64,000 nucleotides of DNA from NCBI GenBank assembly GCA_025603075.1, contig MU626298.1, forward strand, positions 62,001 to 126,000, read 5' to 3'. The notes below the pieces were generated by a model. That model was not told the origin of the DNA and ran no database searches. It saw only the letters and a program-made list of their open reading frames with translations. The translations under genes and the position numbers were made by a program. This stretch comes from Neoconidiobolus thromboides FSU 785. Lineage: Eukaryota; Entomophthoromycota; Entomophthoromycetes; Entomophthorales; Neoconidiobolaceae. Position 1 is the first letter of the stretch; each line of letters starts with the position of its first letter. Shown here in pieces: positions 9,934 to 22,003 of the stretch.

Positions 9934-11040
9934 ATTTCTTGTATTGATAAATTTATTTATAAAAGTGATTCAACAACTAATTTAAGTTAATTCCTTTTTT
10001 ATAACCCTACTCAATCATGACGTAGGTATTTTTCAAGAAATCTATAAGCATTAGGTTTGGTTTGCAAATTAGTGAAAATAATGAGCAAATGGTTGGATTT
10101 GTTGGAATTACTAAATTCTCTGATTCTAGGCTCCTTTTTTTTGGTCAAGACTCCAAATGAAAAGAACTAAATCAATTTTAACAAAAAAATCATAGTAATA
10201 GAAAAAATCATATCTTATTTAACTACTAAGGTTCATAAAAATGGGCTTGGATTTTTCGATTGGAATTATATGAAACGTGGGCTAAAAAGTTTATCGGAGA
10301 TAATACATCGGAGGTGACTATAATCAAAAATATATTAAGCTTCCGCTTAATTAATGTTTAATTTTAGCAACTTAGTTGCTAAAATTCTAAGGAGGGGGCT
10401 ATTTGTTATTTTTTGATAAAAATTAAGTTTTAAATGAATAGAATTTGAAATTAATTCGTCATAACTCAACATTAATATTAATATTGAAAAAATAAGATGT
10501 GTCTATAACTTATCAATTGTATACTAAATGTATAAGCAATTGAAATATATTTTAGTTCACTGCGAGACATTAAACGTTTTCCAGTTTTTACATGAAAATC
10601 AATACCTAAATAGTAGTGTTTTTCTATTTCAATTATATAAAAAATAATCTAAATAGTTTAAATAGATGATGTTTATTCATCTTACCTTCTTTTAAAATAA
10701 AGAACTTGGCTAAGGCTTTCGCTCAACTTTTAAAAAATAGAGATTTAATTATACAAGATAAAAAGCATTTAAGTCATTATAGTTTCACTATCGAACAATG
10801 CCCCTTACTCAGTTTAATACGATTTATCTCATATTTAGTATCATTGATTACTTATATACAAATGTTTATAAATTTAAAGAATAAAAAAGCTCTATTTTAT
10901 ATACAGTTTATTAAGTTGAATAGAATAAGATTAAGTTAATAGTAAGTTGACTATAGATATAAGTATTTAAATGTAATTGGGATAATTACAGAAAACATTA
11001 GTCGAAAAAATTTGAAAAAAAGAAGAGGAAATGGTAGTTA
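9934..11040. other. Intergenic region, AT-rich, with hairpins
   Basis: No convincing gene. A 77-codon frame at 10706-10939 starts without a good context and has no recognisable content. Two adjacent short hairpins lie at 10332-10386 (entered separately). Confidence 0.4.
10332..10386. repeat. Pair of adjacent hairpins
   Basis: First ATTAAGC-TTCC-GCTTAAT (around 10333-10350), then a near-perfect palindrome with 13-bp arms, AATTTTAGCAACT, one T, and its reverse complement (10360-10386). They are not obviously attached to a gene. Confidence 0.6.
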
Positions 11041-11255
11041 TTAGTCATTTCTATTGATAGGTCTCGGTGGTTGAAAATTGGAACTATCTTTAGAAATAGA
11101 GATGGGATCATGTGGGACTAATAAATAGTTATTTAGTATAAAAAGTTCAATAGTACTATATAAATAATTTTACCTTGATTTGAATTTAGAATATAACTCA
11201 TACAATTGAGTGTTAATAAAGATAATAATAACAAACCTAACACTGATTGACGCAT
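11041..11255 (-). CDS. Small two-exon peptide with signal or membrane helix
   Basis: Spliced as complement of 11174-11255 and 11041-11117 (159 nt, 52 residues); the intron has a GTAAAA donor and a TTATTAG acceptor and keeps the frame. The protein starts MRQSVLGLLLLSLLTLNCMS, a basic tip plus hydrophobic core ending in a Cys, followed by a polar tail containing FQPPRPINRND. It could be a signal peptide with a tiny mature peptide, or a single-pass microprotein of an organelle membrane. No family is recognised. Support comes from the clean splice signals, phase and hydrophobic design only. It is too short for simple ORF calling. Confidence 0.5.
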
Positions 11256-12003
11256 ATATATTTTATATTGTAATAAAATTGTATTTCAAAATGAATTATT
11301 ATTTTTTAATAGTACTTGAAATGGGATTCGATAAGTATTTATAATACTTTAAAATCTTCACAGCTGGTTGTTTTAAGATGAAATTCTTTCATGTTGAATC
11401 ATTTAGTAAGAGATCAACAAGATTAATTTTTAGATTATTAAAGTGAAATTGTTGGAATATTAATTTGAAGTTTGTTTTATATAACTTATTTGCTTATTTT
11501 GATATTGATGGTTCTATTCTATAGTTCTAGATTTTATTGTTTTATCATTTTTATTGATTTTATTAATTCTTATTTTCACATATTATTTAATTATATTTTA
11601 CATCTTTTTGATAAATGTTTAGAACGCCGAAATTGAACATTTGCAAACAAAAACTTAACAAATTGCTAAAGTTTCTAGTATTAAATTTTTGCTCTTAGTT
11701 CCCTAATCATCAGAGCTTTACACATCTTTCAAAAGGGTATATGAGGATGGTTTTTTAGTTTTATTATTTTTTCCATCTTTTAAGCGCTATTTGAGCGGAA
11801 AAATTATTAGTAAAATTCTCAAACAAAAAATACATCCCCCATATTTTAATTTTAAATGAAATCGTATATCAAAATTTTTAATATATCATAATTAATGGAA
11901 AAAAAAGGTGAAAAAAAAGTAAGAAAATAACAAATAAAATATAAAAATTTATTAAAATTAAGATAATGAAAAATCGAAAAATATTGTTGTATAATTACTT
12001 GTG
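11256..12003. other. Intergenic region
   Basis: AT-rich. Contains one inverted-repeat element (11739-11845) close to the 3' end of the chitin synthase gene; otherwise nothing recognised. Confidence 0.5.
11739..11845 (-). mobile_element. MITE-like element, copy 3
   Basis: About 107 bp, reverse orientation, left end ATATGAGGATGG, right end TACATCCCCCATAT. The internal AAGCGCTATTTGAGCGG core is well preserved. It ends about 160 bp beyond the chitin synthase stop codon. Confidence 0.8.
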
Positions 12004-15000
12004 TTACCCTTGATTTTGTAATACTTTTTCGATACATCTATTAATCAATTCTTTATAAGGTTGCATATCTCTATTTAATTTATTTGCCACTTGATCTCTT
12101 ACTTGTTTTTTAGTAATTGCCATTAAATCCGCATTTTCTAAAATAATAGCTACTTCATCCATAATTTCGACTTCTAATTGTGTAGCAACGATTGGGCTAT
12201 TAGATGTAGTGTCATTTGGTGTATCATAACCTAATAACGGTTTTGGAGATTCGGTGCCTGGAACATAATGATGACCCAAATACCCTTGTTGATTTGTATT
12301 ATCAAACATACCACTACCGGATCGATTATTGACATTCCTTTGGTAAGGATTCGTTATATTATTATTATTATTAGTTGGCATTGGCATCATTTGATAAGAT
12401 TCATTTTGTATGTTATTATTATATTGACTCATTGTATTTTTATTTATTATTGTATTATTATTATTATTATTGTTATAAAATTCGGTACTTGGATTATTTA
12501 TATTTAATCTTGATCCTGGACGAGAAGCAATATTATTTGGTAACATATTGCCAATAATCATATTAGAAGATCTTGGACCTGAATTCATATTTTGATAAAT
12601 AGATTGAGTTGGATTTTGCAATTGATTAGGCTGATATAGCATTGAGTTTGTATTATTGATTGGTGGATAAAAACCAGATTGTGTTTTATTTTGTAAGTTT
12701 GATTTTTTACTTTCATTAGAATATTCCGTTCCTGCTTCCCAGATCTCTTCTTCATATTCGGTCCATTTCTTAGTTGGTATTGTTTTAATATCGAATTTAC
12801 CTTCATCTGCTCCAGATGCAACTATTACTTTTTTACGTTTTCCATTTTCACCAACTACAATTCTAGTTGATCCCCATGAAAAATCATCAAAATGCCAAAA
12901 GGAATAAATTGGTATAAAAAAGGCAAAGATTGGCAATGCTAATAAATAAACAATCATCCAACCAATGTGTTGCCATTGCCTTCTTAATATAAATACGGTC
13001 ATTTGTAATACATAAGGTGCTAATATAAATATCAAAGATATAATAGGTATATTACTTGAATCAGTAATTAATCGATATAATAAATAACCCAAATAACCCA
13101 ATGTAGCAGGCATTATAATTGTTGATAATAAATCCATAAATACAACAAATCTCATTGAAAAACAACAAAACCCACATAACCTCGGTAAAAATACTAGTTC
13201 TAATAAATTATGAACAGTTGAATTGATCCATCTTCTTCTTTGAGACAATAAAACATCCCAAGTATCTGGTGCATTAGTTAAACACATAGCATCTGGTGTA
13301 AATGTCATTTTTTGAAATGGAAAATGTTTTAACATTAAAGTAGTTAAATAACGATCTTCTCCTAAATGTAGCAAATTCTTTTTATGTAATGTATCTACTC
13401 GATTTTCGGAATAATCTGTAATTAATACATTATGTACTAATAAAGGCTGACCTGCTGGTGTCCTTAATCGATACATACAAAAACAACCTGGTAAACAAGT
13501 AACAGAACCAAATAAAGATTCGAATGCTTTAGCTAAATGATGGGATATATAATATTCATAAACTTGGATCATGGTAGCCCAAGTATCTTTTTCATTAGCT
13601 AATGCCGTTTCTCCACATAATCCCATAATCTTAGTATCATGTAACATAGCAGATACTAACCGATTTAATGAATCCGGCATAACTACAGTATCTGCATCTA
13701 CCATTAATACATATTCATAAAAATGTGGATCTACACCAATTACATTTTTAATTTGATGATACATTTCTAACTCTAAAGGTACCATTGGATGATCATAATG
13801 AACTTTATTAAAGAACTTCATTAAGATTAGTTGTGAATCTCTTTTTCCTCTGTTTCCTGGTTTAGCTCTTTCTGTAGGTTTACCTACTTTAACAACAACC
13901 AAATAAGGTACTACATGACCATAACATTCATATAAACCAGTATAAACTTTAGCCATATTATGTTGTTTTGAACCTTCCCCTAAAGAATGAAAAGATAATG
14001 CTTCAGGTTCATTATTGGGATCCGATCCTAATATATCCAATACAATTCTTGGTGTAGGTTTATCATTACCACCTCCCATTACCATACCATCAGCTACAAT
14101 AAATAATAATTTACGTTTATCATCGTATTTTAATACGGCTAATGAATCAATTGTTTTCTTTAAAGATTCTTCGCCTTCAGTATAACAAGGTACATTAATA
14201 ATAACAAATCGATCATGATCTTCAGGTTCTGGACGAGAACCTAATTGCAGAGATGCTAAAAATTTAACAAATAAAATAGCAAATAAAAAGATAGATAAAG
14301 CTAATAAGATATATTGTGCAAATACGCAACGGAAAGATTGTCGGTCATCTAAAACTCCTGAATAAAATACATTATTTAAACACTGCATTGTTAATGCTTT
14401 AGTTTGTGCATCATTTTGATATAGCTTATTGAATGCTAAAGTAATATCTTTCCCAGATCCAACACGAACCAAATCAATAAAATTAGGGTCCATAAAATCA
14501 TAACCTGAAGATGAAGGAGATTGACCAGGTGGTGTTAAAGTATATAAATTGCCAGTAACATAAGAATTTAAATCATATATTTTTTGATTTAATTCTACCC
14601 AAAAATAACCAGTTGCTGCTTTTTTAGATAATGTAGTTGGATCTACAGCTAAATCACCTGCTTTCATTGTTAATCTCATTCTTTGCATGGCATTTTGATA
14701 CCAGTCTGGTTGATAATAATCTGATCCTCGATAATATCGATGATCATGATATTGGGCATTTTTATCTTGAGCACCTAAAGTTGTATTTTGTAAAGAAACT
14801 GTTTCATCAATAGAGCTACCATCATATCGATTACATAAGGAACTTAGTTGCTGTGGAAATAAATAAGACACGTCATTACCAGCATAAACTTTAATTAACT
14901 GAGTTTGTTGAGTACCATAATGAGTAGATAAACCTTGTAAATTAAAGACTTGTCCATAAATGGATACCAATGGTTTACTTGCTGTATTAAAAGAATTCAC

Positions 15001-17751
15001 TTCATAACTTGAAAAAATTTGACGAGTTGGGCAGATTAAAGGATTAATACCAACAATAAATAAAACTACCAAGGCACATAAAAAGAAAATAAGTAAGCAT
15101 AAACTAACTTTTTCACGCCATGCCATACGAACTTCTTTTAATTTCATTCTTCCACAACAGGATAAAAAGGAAGTAGGCACCCACCAAGTCATTGCCCAAG
15201 TAAAACAAATCCAAGATTTTCTCACTTTTGTTTTTGGTATATCTTCTTCTTCTTCTTCTTCTTCTTCGATTGCATTTAAATTTAATTGATTTTCTGCTTT
15301 AGTTAAATGAATTTCCCCATCTTGAGATTGAGAAAATTTACTACCTTTTTCATAAAAAGATAATTGATCTTCATTTAAATTATCATCATCTGAGTAATAA
15401 GATTGATTGTCATTTAAAAACCCAGTAGGAGAATCTTTATTTAGAGCATTAACTCCTTGTGTTTCTATTACTTTTAAATTATCTTCTAAATCTCTCCAAA
15501 CACCATCACAAAGATAAGTAAATTTATGTCCAATTGCCATATGTTCCGTACCCCAACCAAAACTTTCTCTTGAATTAACTAAAACTGATAAAGGATCATT
15601 TTCATCCACTTCAATTCCCATAGCTATTAAAATTGAAGAATATCTTGTAACAAATTCATTATGCTGATAACAAACAGTATATTCAATTTCTTTACGTTCG
15701 GTCATGTAAACTAATCTATATCTTTCAATTTGTTGTAATATAATTTTACTATCAATATTATCAAACATTCGGTTTTGATTCGAATTAAAACATAATACAA
15801 ACCAAGCTTCAGTATTATCAAAAGTATCAAATAATTCATCTAATCCAGTTTGGAATTGAGCTAATGAACCTTGAGGTTTATCTTTGCTATTTTCTTTTAA
15901 ATTTGCTTCTTTTTTCTTTTTCATACTTGGTTTACGTAAAGGTACACTTGGTTGTTGTGCAGCTACAATAGCATTCCCATTTTTGGGATTCACTTCAGTA
16001 TAAACCGCATCCGAAGTAAATAATCCAGCTACAAATGGATTACCAACTAAAGCATCTGGACCACCACGAAATGTCTGAACAAAATCAGCACCAATAGATG
16101 CTCGATTTTGTTCCATAAAACCAGCTACTGAATAAGTTATTGGTTGAGTAAAGTGATGAACACAAAATTGGTTATTGCTACGATCTAATTGAAATAAATC
16201 TTGATGAGAATGATTTTTTGCTAAAGAAGTCATCAAGGAGGCATCAGTAGCTGGTCCCTTAACTTTATTGGCTAATTTATCCATAATAGCAACAATACCC
16301 GAACTTGGTTTACCAAGTAGTTGAATTAATGTATGATTATCAGGATATTCTACAATTGGAATAGTAATACCATCTTCTTGATAAGAAGTATTAGAAGCTT
16401 CAAATACTTGAAAACAACAATAATTAAATAATCTTTCATTAGCATAATTAACACAAAACTGTTCAAAGTTACAAGAAGAATCAGAATAATAAAAACCAGG
16501 TAAATCTAATAAACCAATAAAATTAGCTTGTATATCTTGACAATATTTAGTATTAATATGTTCAATCATCCAAGAAAATAATAAAGAATATAAACATTTA
16601 ACTAAATCATCTCGTTGAATTTTGGCATCTTTAGCATCTAAAAATATAGTACACATTTCTTTTTTAATCATTTGCGTTTTATATGTTAGTAAAGCTTCTA
16701 ATGTATTGGGTAATAAACCTAAAAAATCAGCACAAATATCTAAAATATCGATATTTTTTATCAAGGCAGGTTCATTATTATTGTTTCCATGATTAACAAA
16801 ATTCAAATTTCCTAAATGTAATATTGAAGCTAATAATTGAAAGATTTGACTTTGTGAACGCTGATGAAAACCTAATACTTTTAAAGATTTTTTAAGTTCA
16901 CTAAAACTTTGTTTCAATTCTTCTTGATTGAAATCATTATTAGTATGAGCCAAATAATTAAAACTCACAGCATCACCAAGTTTAAAATGTTCTTTTTCTT
17001 GAAGGTCAACACCAGCTAACAGCATATAAAACACTTTAAAATTACTTTCATTTCTAGGTACATTAACTACTCGGTTTTTAGCTAATAAATAATTTAAAAA
17101 TTTTAAACCATAAACTCGTCCCTTTTTGTCTAATTGTAATTCTAAATATTTGCCAACTTTGGAAGCATTTGGATTTTGAAATGTCTTACAACTACCAAAC
17201 GCTTGGAAAACAGCATCCGCTTCTTGAGATGCTTCTAATAACCGTGCTTCTTTACGATGCGTTTTTCGTAATTCAAAATAACAACGTAAAAATTGTTGAA
17301 ATAAATGCGATTTACCAGAGCCAGAATCACCGCTATTAGAAAGAAAAAGAATTAGTTTTAGTTACCAACAATAAAATATAAGAGTTTACTTAAAAATCAA
17401 GGTTTGATCAATACCTGATCGTTTTAAATGAAAATAAATTACTTTACACAATTGAAAGATATGAGGTTCTAATTCTTGTTGATGATTGACATTATTATTA
17501 TTTTTTAAATAATAACCCATCACATCTTCATGAAAGCAAGATAAATCATTATATGGATTAATATATAATAATAAGCGTGCTCCTACTTTAGTGAAATATT
17601 GTCGATCTTTGAAGCGTAAGTTAAGCGCTTGGTTTAAATACACATCCGTCTTGGGACTCAGAAAAGTTAAGTCTTGAATTTTACCTAGATCATCAATTGA
17701 GGACTTATCATCTTCGGCAGGGTTTGGGAAGTTAGATAAGTGCTTAGCCAT
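12004..17751 (-). CDS. CHS: Chitin synthase with N-terminal myosin motor domain (class V type)
   Basis: Spliced as complement of 17390-17751 and 12004-17332 (5691 nt, 1896 residues). The single 57-nt intron falls just before the myosin P-loop (GDSGSGKS, residues about 122-129). Order: myosin-like motor domain (to about 750), an acidic run of Glu (about 813), membrane helix (about 871), a cytochrome-b5-like and luminal segment, another helix, then the family-2 glycosyltransferase core with VLMVDADT, GEDRYLTTLML (about 1448) and QRRRWINST (about 1490), three or more membrane helices, an Asn-rich low-complexity region (about 1758) and a C-terminal DEK-like domain (about 1840-1896). It polymerises UDP-GlcNAc into chitin at the plasma membrane; the motor domain guides its delivery on actin. 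The preserved P-loop favours class V over class VII, whose motor is degenerate. Length is typical. Confidence 0.95.
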
Positions 17752-19161
17752 CTAAAATTGGAGAATTGACACTTTTTTATGAAATATGAGAATGGGATGC
17801 TTTCGATATGAGTTCAAAGTATTTTTATGAAAGAATATAAATAAAAAAAGTATTATAAAATCTAAAGAAAAGATAGAATACTTTTTTTAATTAAAAAAAT
17901 TAAATAAAGGAAAATTAAAAGATAGTTATAAAAAAAATAACTACTTATTTAACAAAAAATAAAACTAAATAAAAGGAAATTTATTTTTTATTGATAACTT
18001 ATTTATAATCCATCTTAACTGCCCCACAGCTTCCTACATTTGGCCTTTTGATTGTAACGAACTGTTTTTTTTACTTTTTTTATTTTTAGCTAGAAAATAT
18101 ATAAAATGCCTGTTAGCTTTCTTATTTTGGTAGGTTTCAATTTCCATTTCAAAATTTTTTGGCTTTAAGGAGATTACTAAAACGTGGGTGGGGTTTGAAA
18201 ATAGAGAATTTATAAAAGATAAAATGAATAAAAAATGGATTGTAATTAAAAAATAGTGGAAAAAATTAGGATAAATTAATTAAAAGCACACTTTATTATT
18301 TTGTTATATACATATTATACTGTATATTGTTCATTGATACGGTCTTAGTAGCCCTATTGTATTTTTTTTAAAAATAATATCAACTCATTTTCAACTAAAT
18401 GCTAAGCTTTTCAATCTGTCTTGGCAAGTTTCTATTTATAAAATATCATTAGCAATAATTTTATTTTTATTAGACATAAATAGATTCTTATCTACTTTTA
18501 TAAAATACCATAAAATTAAATGAGAATTCACATAAATCAAGTTAGGTTCTTATTATTAAGTATAATATATCGAAGTCTTATGGCCTTTTTGCTATAAAAA
18601 AGCTGGTTAAGTATTAACATTTTTGATATGAAGTAATAGAGTACTGGAGCTTACATCTGTTAAACTTCAGCTATACAACAATTAGTAGTAGTATTTATAA
18701 TTAATGATCTGTTTAATTATATTGATTTAGGGCTTATTTATCAACTTTTTTTTTTAAAGATAATAGATGACTACTTCACAATTGAAGTTTAATAGCCATA
18801 TTTTCATAAAATTAATAGTTATCATCTGAATTTGTATAGAAAATAAACAATATTAAAACCAAAACTTCAAACAAAACATAGTTTTATTAACAGTAAAGTA
18901 TTTAAATATAAACTAATATATAAAAAGATAGTACGTGGTATATTGATTTTTGTTCTTATTTTTGAAATATCTAAAAGTAAAATTCAAATTAGTATTTGTT
19001 TTTAAAAGCCAAAAAAAAGTTAAATTCAAAATTGGGCCATCTTCTAACGGCTATTTTTCAATTTAAAGATCGGCATTTTTGGCTAAAAATTGGAGTTAGG
19101 AATTTGAGGTGTCATTTTTTTACTTGAAATTTTAAGCGGATTAGAAAGTGAACAAGATATT

Positions 19162-19268
19162 ATATGGGGATGTATTTTTGTGTTTAAGAATTTTACTAAC
19201 AATTTTTCCACGCAAATAGCGCTTAAAAGATGGAAAAAGTAATGAAGCCAAAAAAAACATCCCCATAT
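19162..19268 (+). mobile_element. MITE-like element, copy 4
   Basis: 107 bp, both ends intact (ATATGGGGATGT / ACATCCCCATAT). One of the best-preserved copies. A different palindromic repeat begins 15 bp after it. Confidence 0.9.
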
Positions 19269-19282
19269 AGATTAATATTTCA

Positions 19283-19471
19283 TAACTAATTACAAGGAAG
19301 TAAAGATATTTGACTCATTTAATCGAGAGAATTCGAAATACAAAATTATGGTGACCAGCTAGATATTTCAAATATCTCAATTTTGAGCTTTAATTGGTCA
19401 TCACTATTTTTACGCATTTTGAATTCTCCCAATCGAATGAGTTGAATATTCTTGTTTTTCGTAATTGATTA
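19283..19471. repeat. Long imperfect palindrome (second repeat type)
   Basis: The two halves are imperfect reverse complements. The left arm reads AACTAATTACAAGGAAGTAA ... GACTCATTTAATCGAGAGAA; the reverse complement of the right arm reads AATCAATTACGAAAAACAAG ... AACTCATTCGATTGGGAGAA. The centre is near 19370 (GATATTTCAAATATC). It could be a foldback element or a short hairpin-forming MITE of another family. Confidence 0.7.
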
Positions 19472-19773
19472 TATTAGTTCAAGTTGAATTTTGTTAAAAA
19501 TTCTTTTTTAACTTTTTTTAATCGAATATTTTACAAGGGTTAAAAATATTAATTTATAAATAGTTTGCTTTTAAATACTATTAGAGAAGGGCACAGTGTA
19601 TAAATGATCTATAAAGGAACAGCTAATATCATGTTAGATTTAGGGTAAAAGCTAGAACATTTCATGACTTGCTTCAAGAAAAGACAATTCAATTACCTTG
19701 ACTATTTCAATTTTATTAAACCCAAGTAATATTTGATTTAAAAGCTGATGGTATTTTACTAAATCCTTATAAA

Positions 19774-19879
19774 TAATGGGGATGTTTTTTTCGATTTCAT
19801 TACTTTTCCATTTTTTAAGCGCTATTTGAGTCGAAAGATTGTCAGTAAAATTCTTAAACACAAAAATACATCCCCATAT
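19774..19879 (-). mobile_element. MITE-like element, copy 5
   Basis: About 106 bp, reverse orientation, ends AATGGGGATG and ACATCCCCATAT, core TTAAGCGCTATTTGAG intact. Confidence 0.85.
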
Positions 19880-20181
19880 ATTGTAATTAATAATAGATTA
19901 TAGTTAACAATAGCTTATTTATAAATTCGCATCTACAGGTTGTAAAGTTATAAATGATTATAAGTTAAGATTTAAAAATACTTTATAATGATTTTATACT
20001 AAACTAAAATATATAAAGAAATAACAGTTTTATGGGAAGGGGTTACATATAAATGTTAAAATTTATTAAAAAGATACATATATAATTTTTAAAAAAGCGA
20101 CTTATTAATAAAACAAATGCTCAAATAAATAAAAGTGTGATATAAAGATAAAGTAGAAGCAATAAATGGATTCTACATAAT

Positions 20182-20286
20182 ATATGGGGATGTGTTTTTG
20201 TATTAAGAATTTTGCTAATAATTTTTCTGCTCAGATAGTGCTTAAAAGATGGAAAAAGTAATGAAGCCAAAAAAACATCCCCATAC
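20182..20286 (+). mobile_element. MITE-like element, copy 6
   Basis: 105 bp, ends ATATGGGGATGT and ACATCCCCATAC. It lies about 165 bp beyond the stop codon of HSDL2-like copy B. Confidence 0.88.
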
Positions 20287-20451
20287 AACTGATTATGCTC
20301 ATCAAAGAAAGTAAGTATAGAAAACTTTATATAAAAAACTATTAGCTTTAAGTAGTTAATTCAAATTAGTAATAAAATAAAAAAAGAAAAGCTTAAGTTA
20401 TAATTGTTTATTAACTATATTAATAAAACTCGGGTTTAATCCGTCTCATTT

Positions 20452-21733
20452 TCAACTACTTTCCTTAAGTTTTTGAATTTTTTCCTTAATTTCTTTTGAA
20501 ACAAATAAATCGTCTAAAAATTTGGTGGATCCTTTGACAGCAGAATATTGATCGATATCAGTTACTCCATTCTCACGTAAAAATAATTCATCCACTAAAA
20601 AATTACCACTAAATTAAAACACCGCCAGTCAATATCATATAATAAAGAGTTAGATGAGATACTTACGTAAATTTCTTACTATCTTTATTAAATACCATAT
20701 ATGCTGAGTCCGCCATAATCTCTGGGGTACTAGAAAATATCAATTTAATCAATTTACAATAGGCTTAATTTACTTACCGACAAAGCTCTGGTTTATTCAT
20801 TGGTCCTAGATAATCGATTTAATATAACACAGAAACTGAGATCAACCTACTTACCAAGCGCTTGTAAAGCTGCAGTCATGATAACGGTAAAAGGCCACAA
20901 TGCATTCACTGCAATACCATCTTTTTTAAGTTCGCTAGACATACCAAGTACGCACATTGACATGTTATATCTGAAAATTAATAAGGATAACAGCTTTAAA
21001 CCTGAAAAAATATATCCTACTTTGCCATAGTATAAGGACCATAACTCCGAAACCATTTTTGGTCCATGGTTAGTGGTGGAGCAAGGTTTAAAATATGTGG
21101 GTTACTACTCTTTCTTAAGTGAGGAATAGAGTGCTAAAAGTAGTTAAAAATTAAATAAAATTGATGTTTTATACATAAGCTAATAACAAACTTTAGATAC
21201 CAGCCAAGTACCACGGGTATTGATTTGATGCATCAAGTCATACTTTTCTATCGTAGTTTTTTCGGTATTTGTTAAATTAATGACAGAGGCTTAAAGTAAT
21301 CAACAAAATTAATAAATGAAATCATAAATTAAATTTACCATTATTAACTAAAATATCAAGCCCACCAAACTGTTTCACTGTTTGACTAATGGCGTCAGCA
21401 ATCTGTTCTTCACTTCGAATATCGCAAGCTATAGGTAATGCTTTTCCTCCAGCCTCTTCTACTTCTTCAGCTGTGGCATAGATTGTTCCTGGCATCTTTA
21501 TGGAAATAATTAATGAGTTCTTATTTATTTTTCATTTTGCTCACTTACTTTTGGATTCGTGGTGGTTGTCCTTGCTGCTATTGCTACATTTGCTCCATCT
21601 CTGGCTGCTCTTAAAGCTATTGCTTTACCAATCCCTCTATAAAATTGGTATCGTCATTTACTATTATCTCATATACTTTGTCAAGTTACCTTGATGCTCC
21701 AGTTACAAAAATTGTCTTTCCTTTTAAACTCAT
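20452..21733 (-). CDS. HSDL2: HSDL2-like short-chain dehydrogenase, copy B (nine exons)
   Basis: Spliced as complement of 21690-21733, 21549-21636, 21339-21495, 21192-21289, 21021-21133, 20855-20970, 20778-20805, 20667-20729, 20452-20608 (864 nt, 287 residues). It has the same nine exon lengths as copy A (44, 88, 157, 98, 113, 116, 28, 63, 157). GASRGIG, NNAS, YTMAK (Tyr163, Lys167) and VNALWP are kept, as is the Ala in LNLAPP. At the end of exon 5 the unspliced text reads AAG-TAG; using the donor GTAGGA after GCAAA removes the stop and joins to TATAAC, giving K-Y-N-M. It therefore appears intact only if that splice is used. It faces copy A across about 13 kb, consistent with an inverted duplication. 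Confidence 0.85.
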
Positions 21734-21897
21734 TATACTTTAACAAAAAAGAATTTTTTGATTTTTGATTTTTTGATTTTATTGATGTCATTACTCTTAT
21801 GAAACTTCGTCACGTCATTAGCCCCTAGCCTAAGTGGCTTTGTATAATAATGGTTGAAAGTGATTCCACTGTATTTTTCGATTTTTTCTAAATAATA

Positions 21898-22003
21898 CAA
21901 ATATTAGAAAATGAAAAAATCGGGAAAAAATGGCGGATTAGAAGTAGTACTACAAGCCATAATTAGCAAAAAAAATTCGATTTTTTGACTTTCCAATATT
22001 TTT
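21898..22003. repeat. Imperfect inverted repeat upstream of HSDL2-like copy B
   Basis: The left arm AATATTAGAAAATGAAAAAA is matched by the reverse complement of the right arm, AATATTGGAAAGTCAAAAAA, continuing through TCGG/TCGA and ATGGC. Weaker complementarity continues outward (about 21790-22075), so this may be a larger decayed foldback element. Confidence 0.5.

Larger units (their letters stand above)
17752..20451. other. Long gene-free region with elements and a palindrome
   Basis: AT-rich, no supported gene. It carries three MITE-like elements (19162-19268, 19774-19879, 20182-20286) and a 190-bp imperfect palindrome (19283-19471). A short frame at 19652-19861 overlaps an element and is not a gene. 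Confidence 0.6.

Noticed and set aside
10706-10939. 77-codon frame in gene-free DNA
   Set aside because: No recognisable domain, composition like AT-rich random translation, no flanking exons in phase.
15241-15268. TTC triplet run as a microsatellite of its own
   Set aside because: It encodes the Glu run of the chitin synthase in frame; the same holds for the Asn runs near 12360-12480 and the Glu run near 60597-60620.
19652-19861. 69-codon frame on the minus strand
   Set aside because: Its N-terminal half is translation of a MITE-like element; similar pseudo-frames occur in other copies (23762-23956, 9089-9274).
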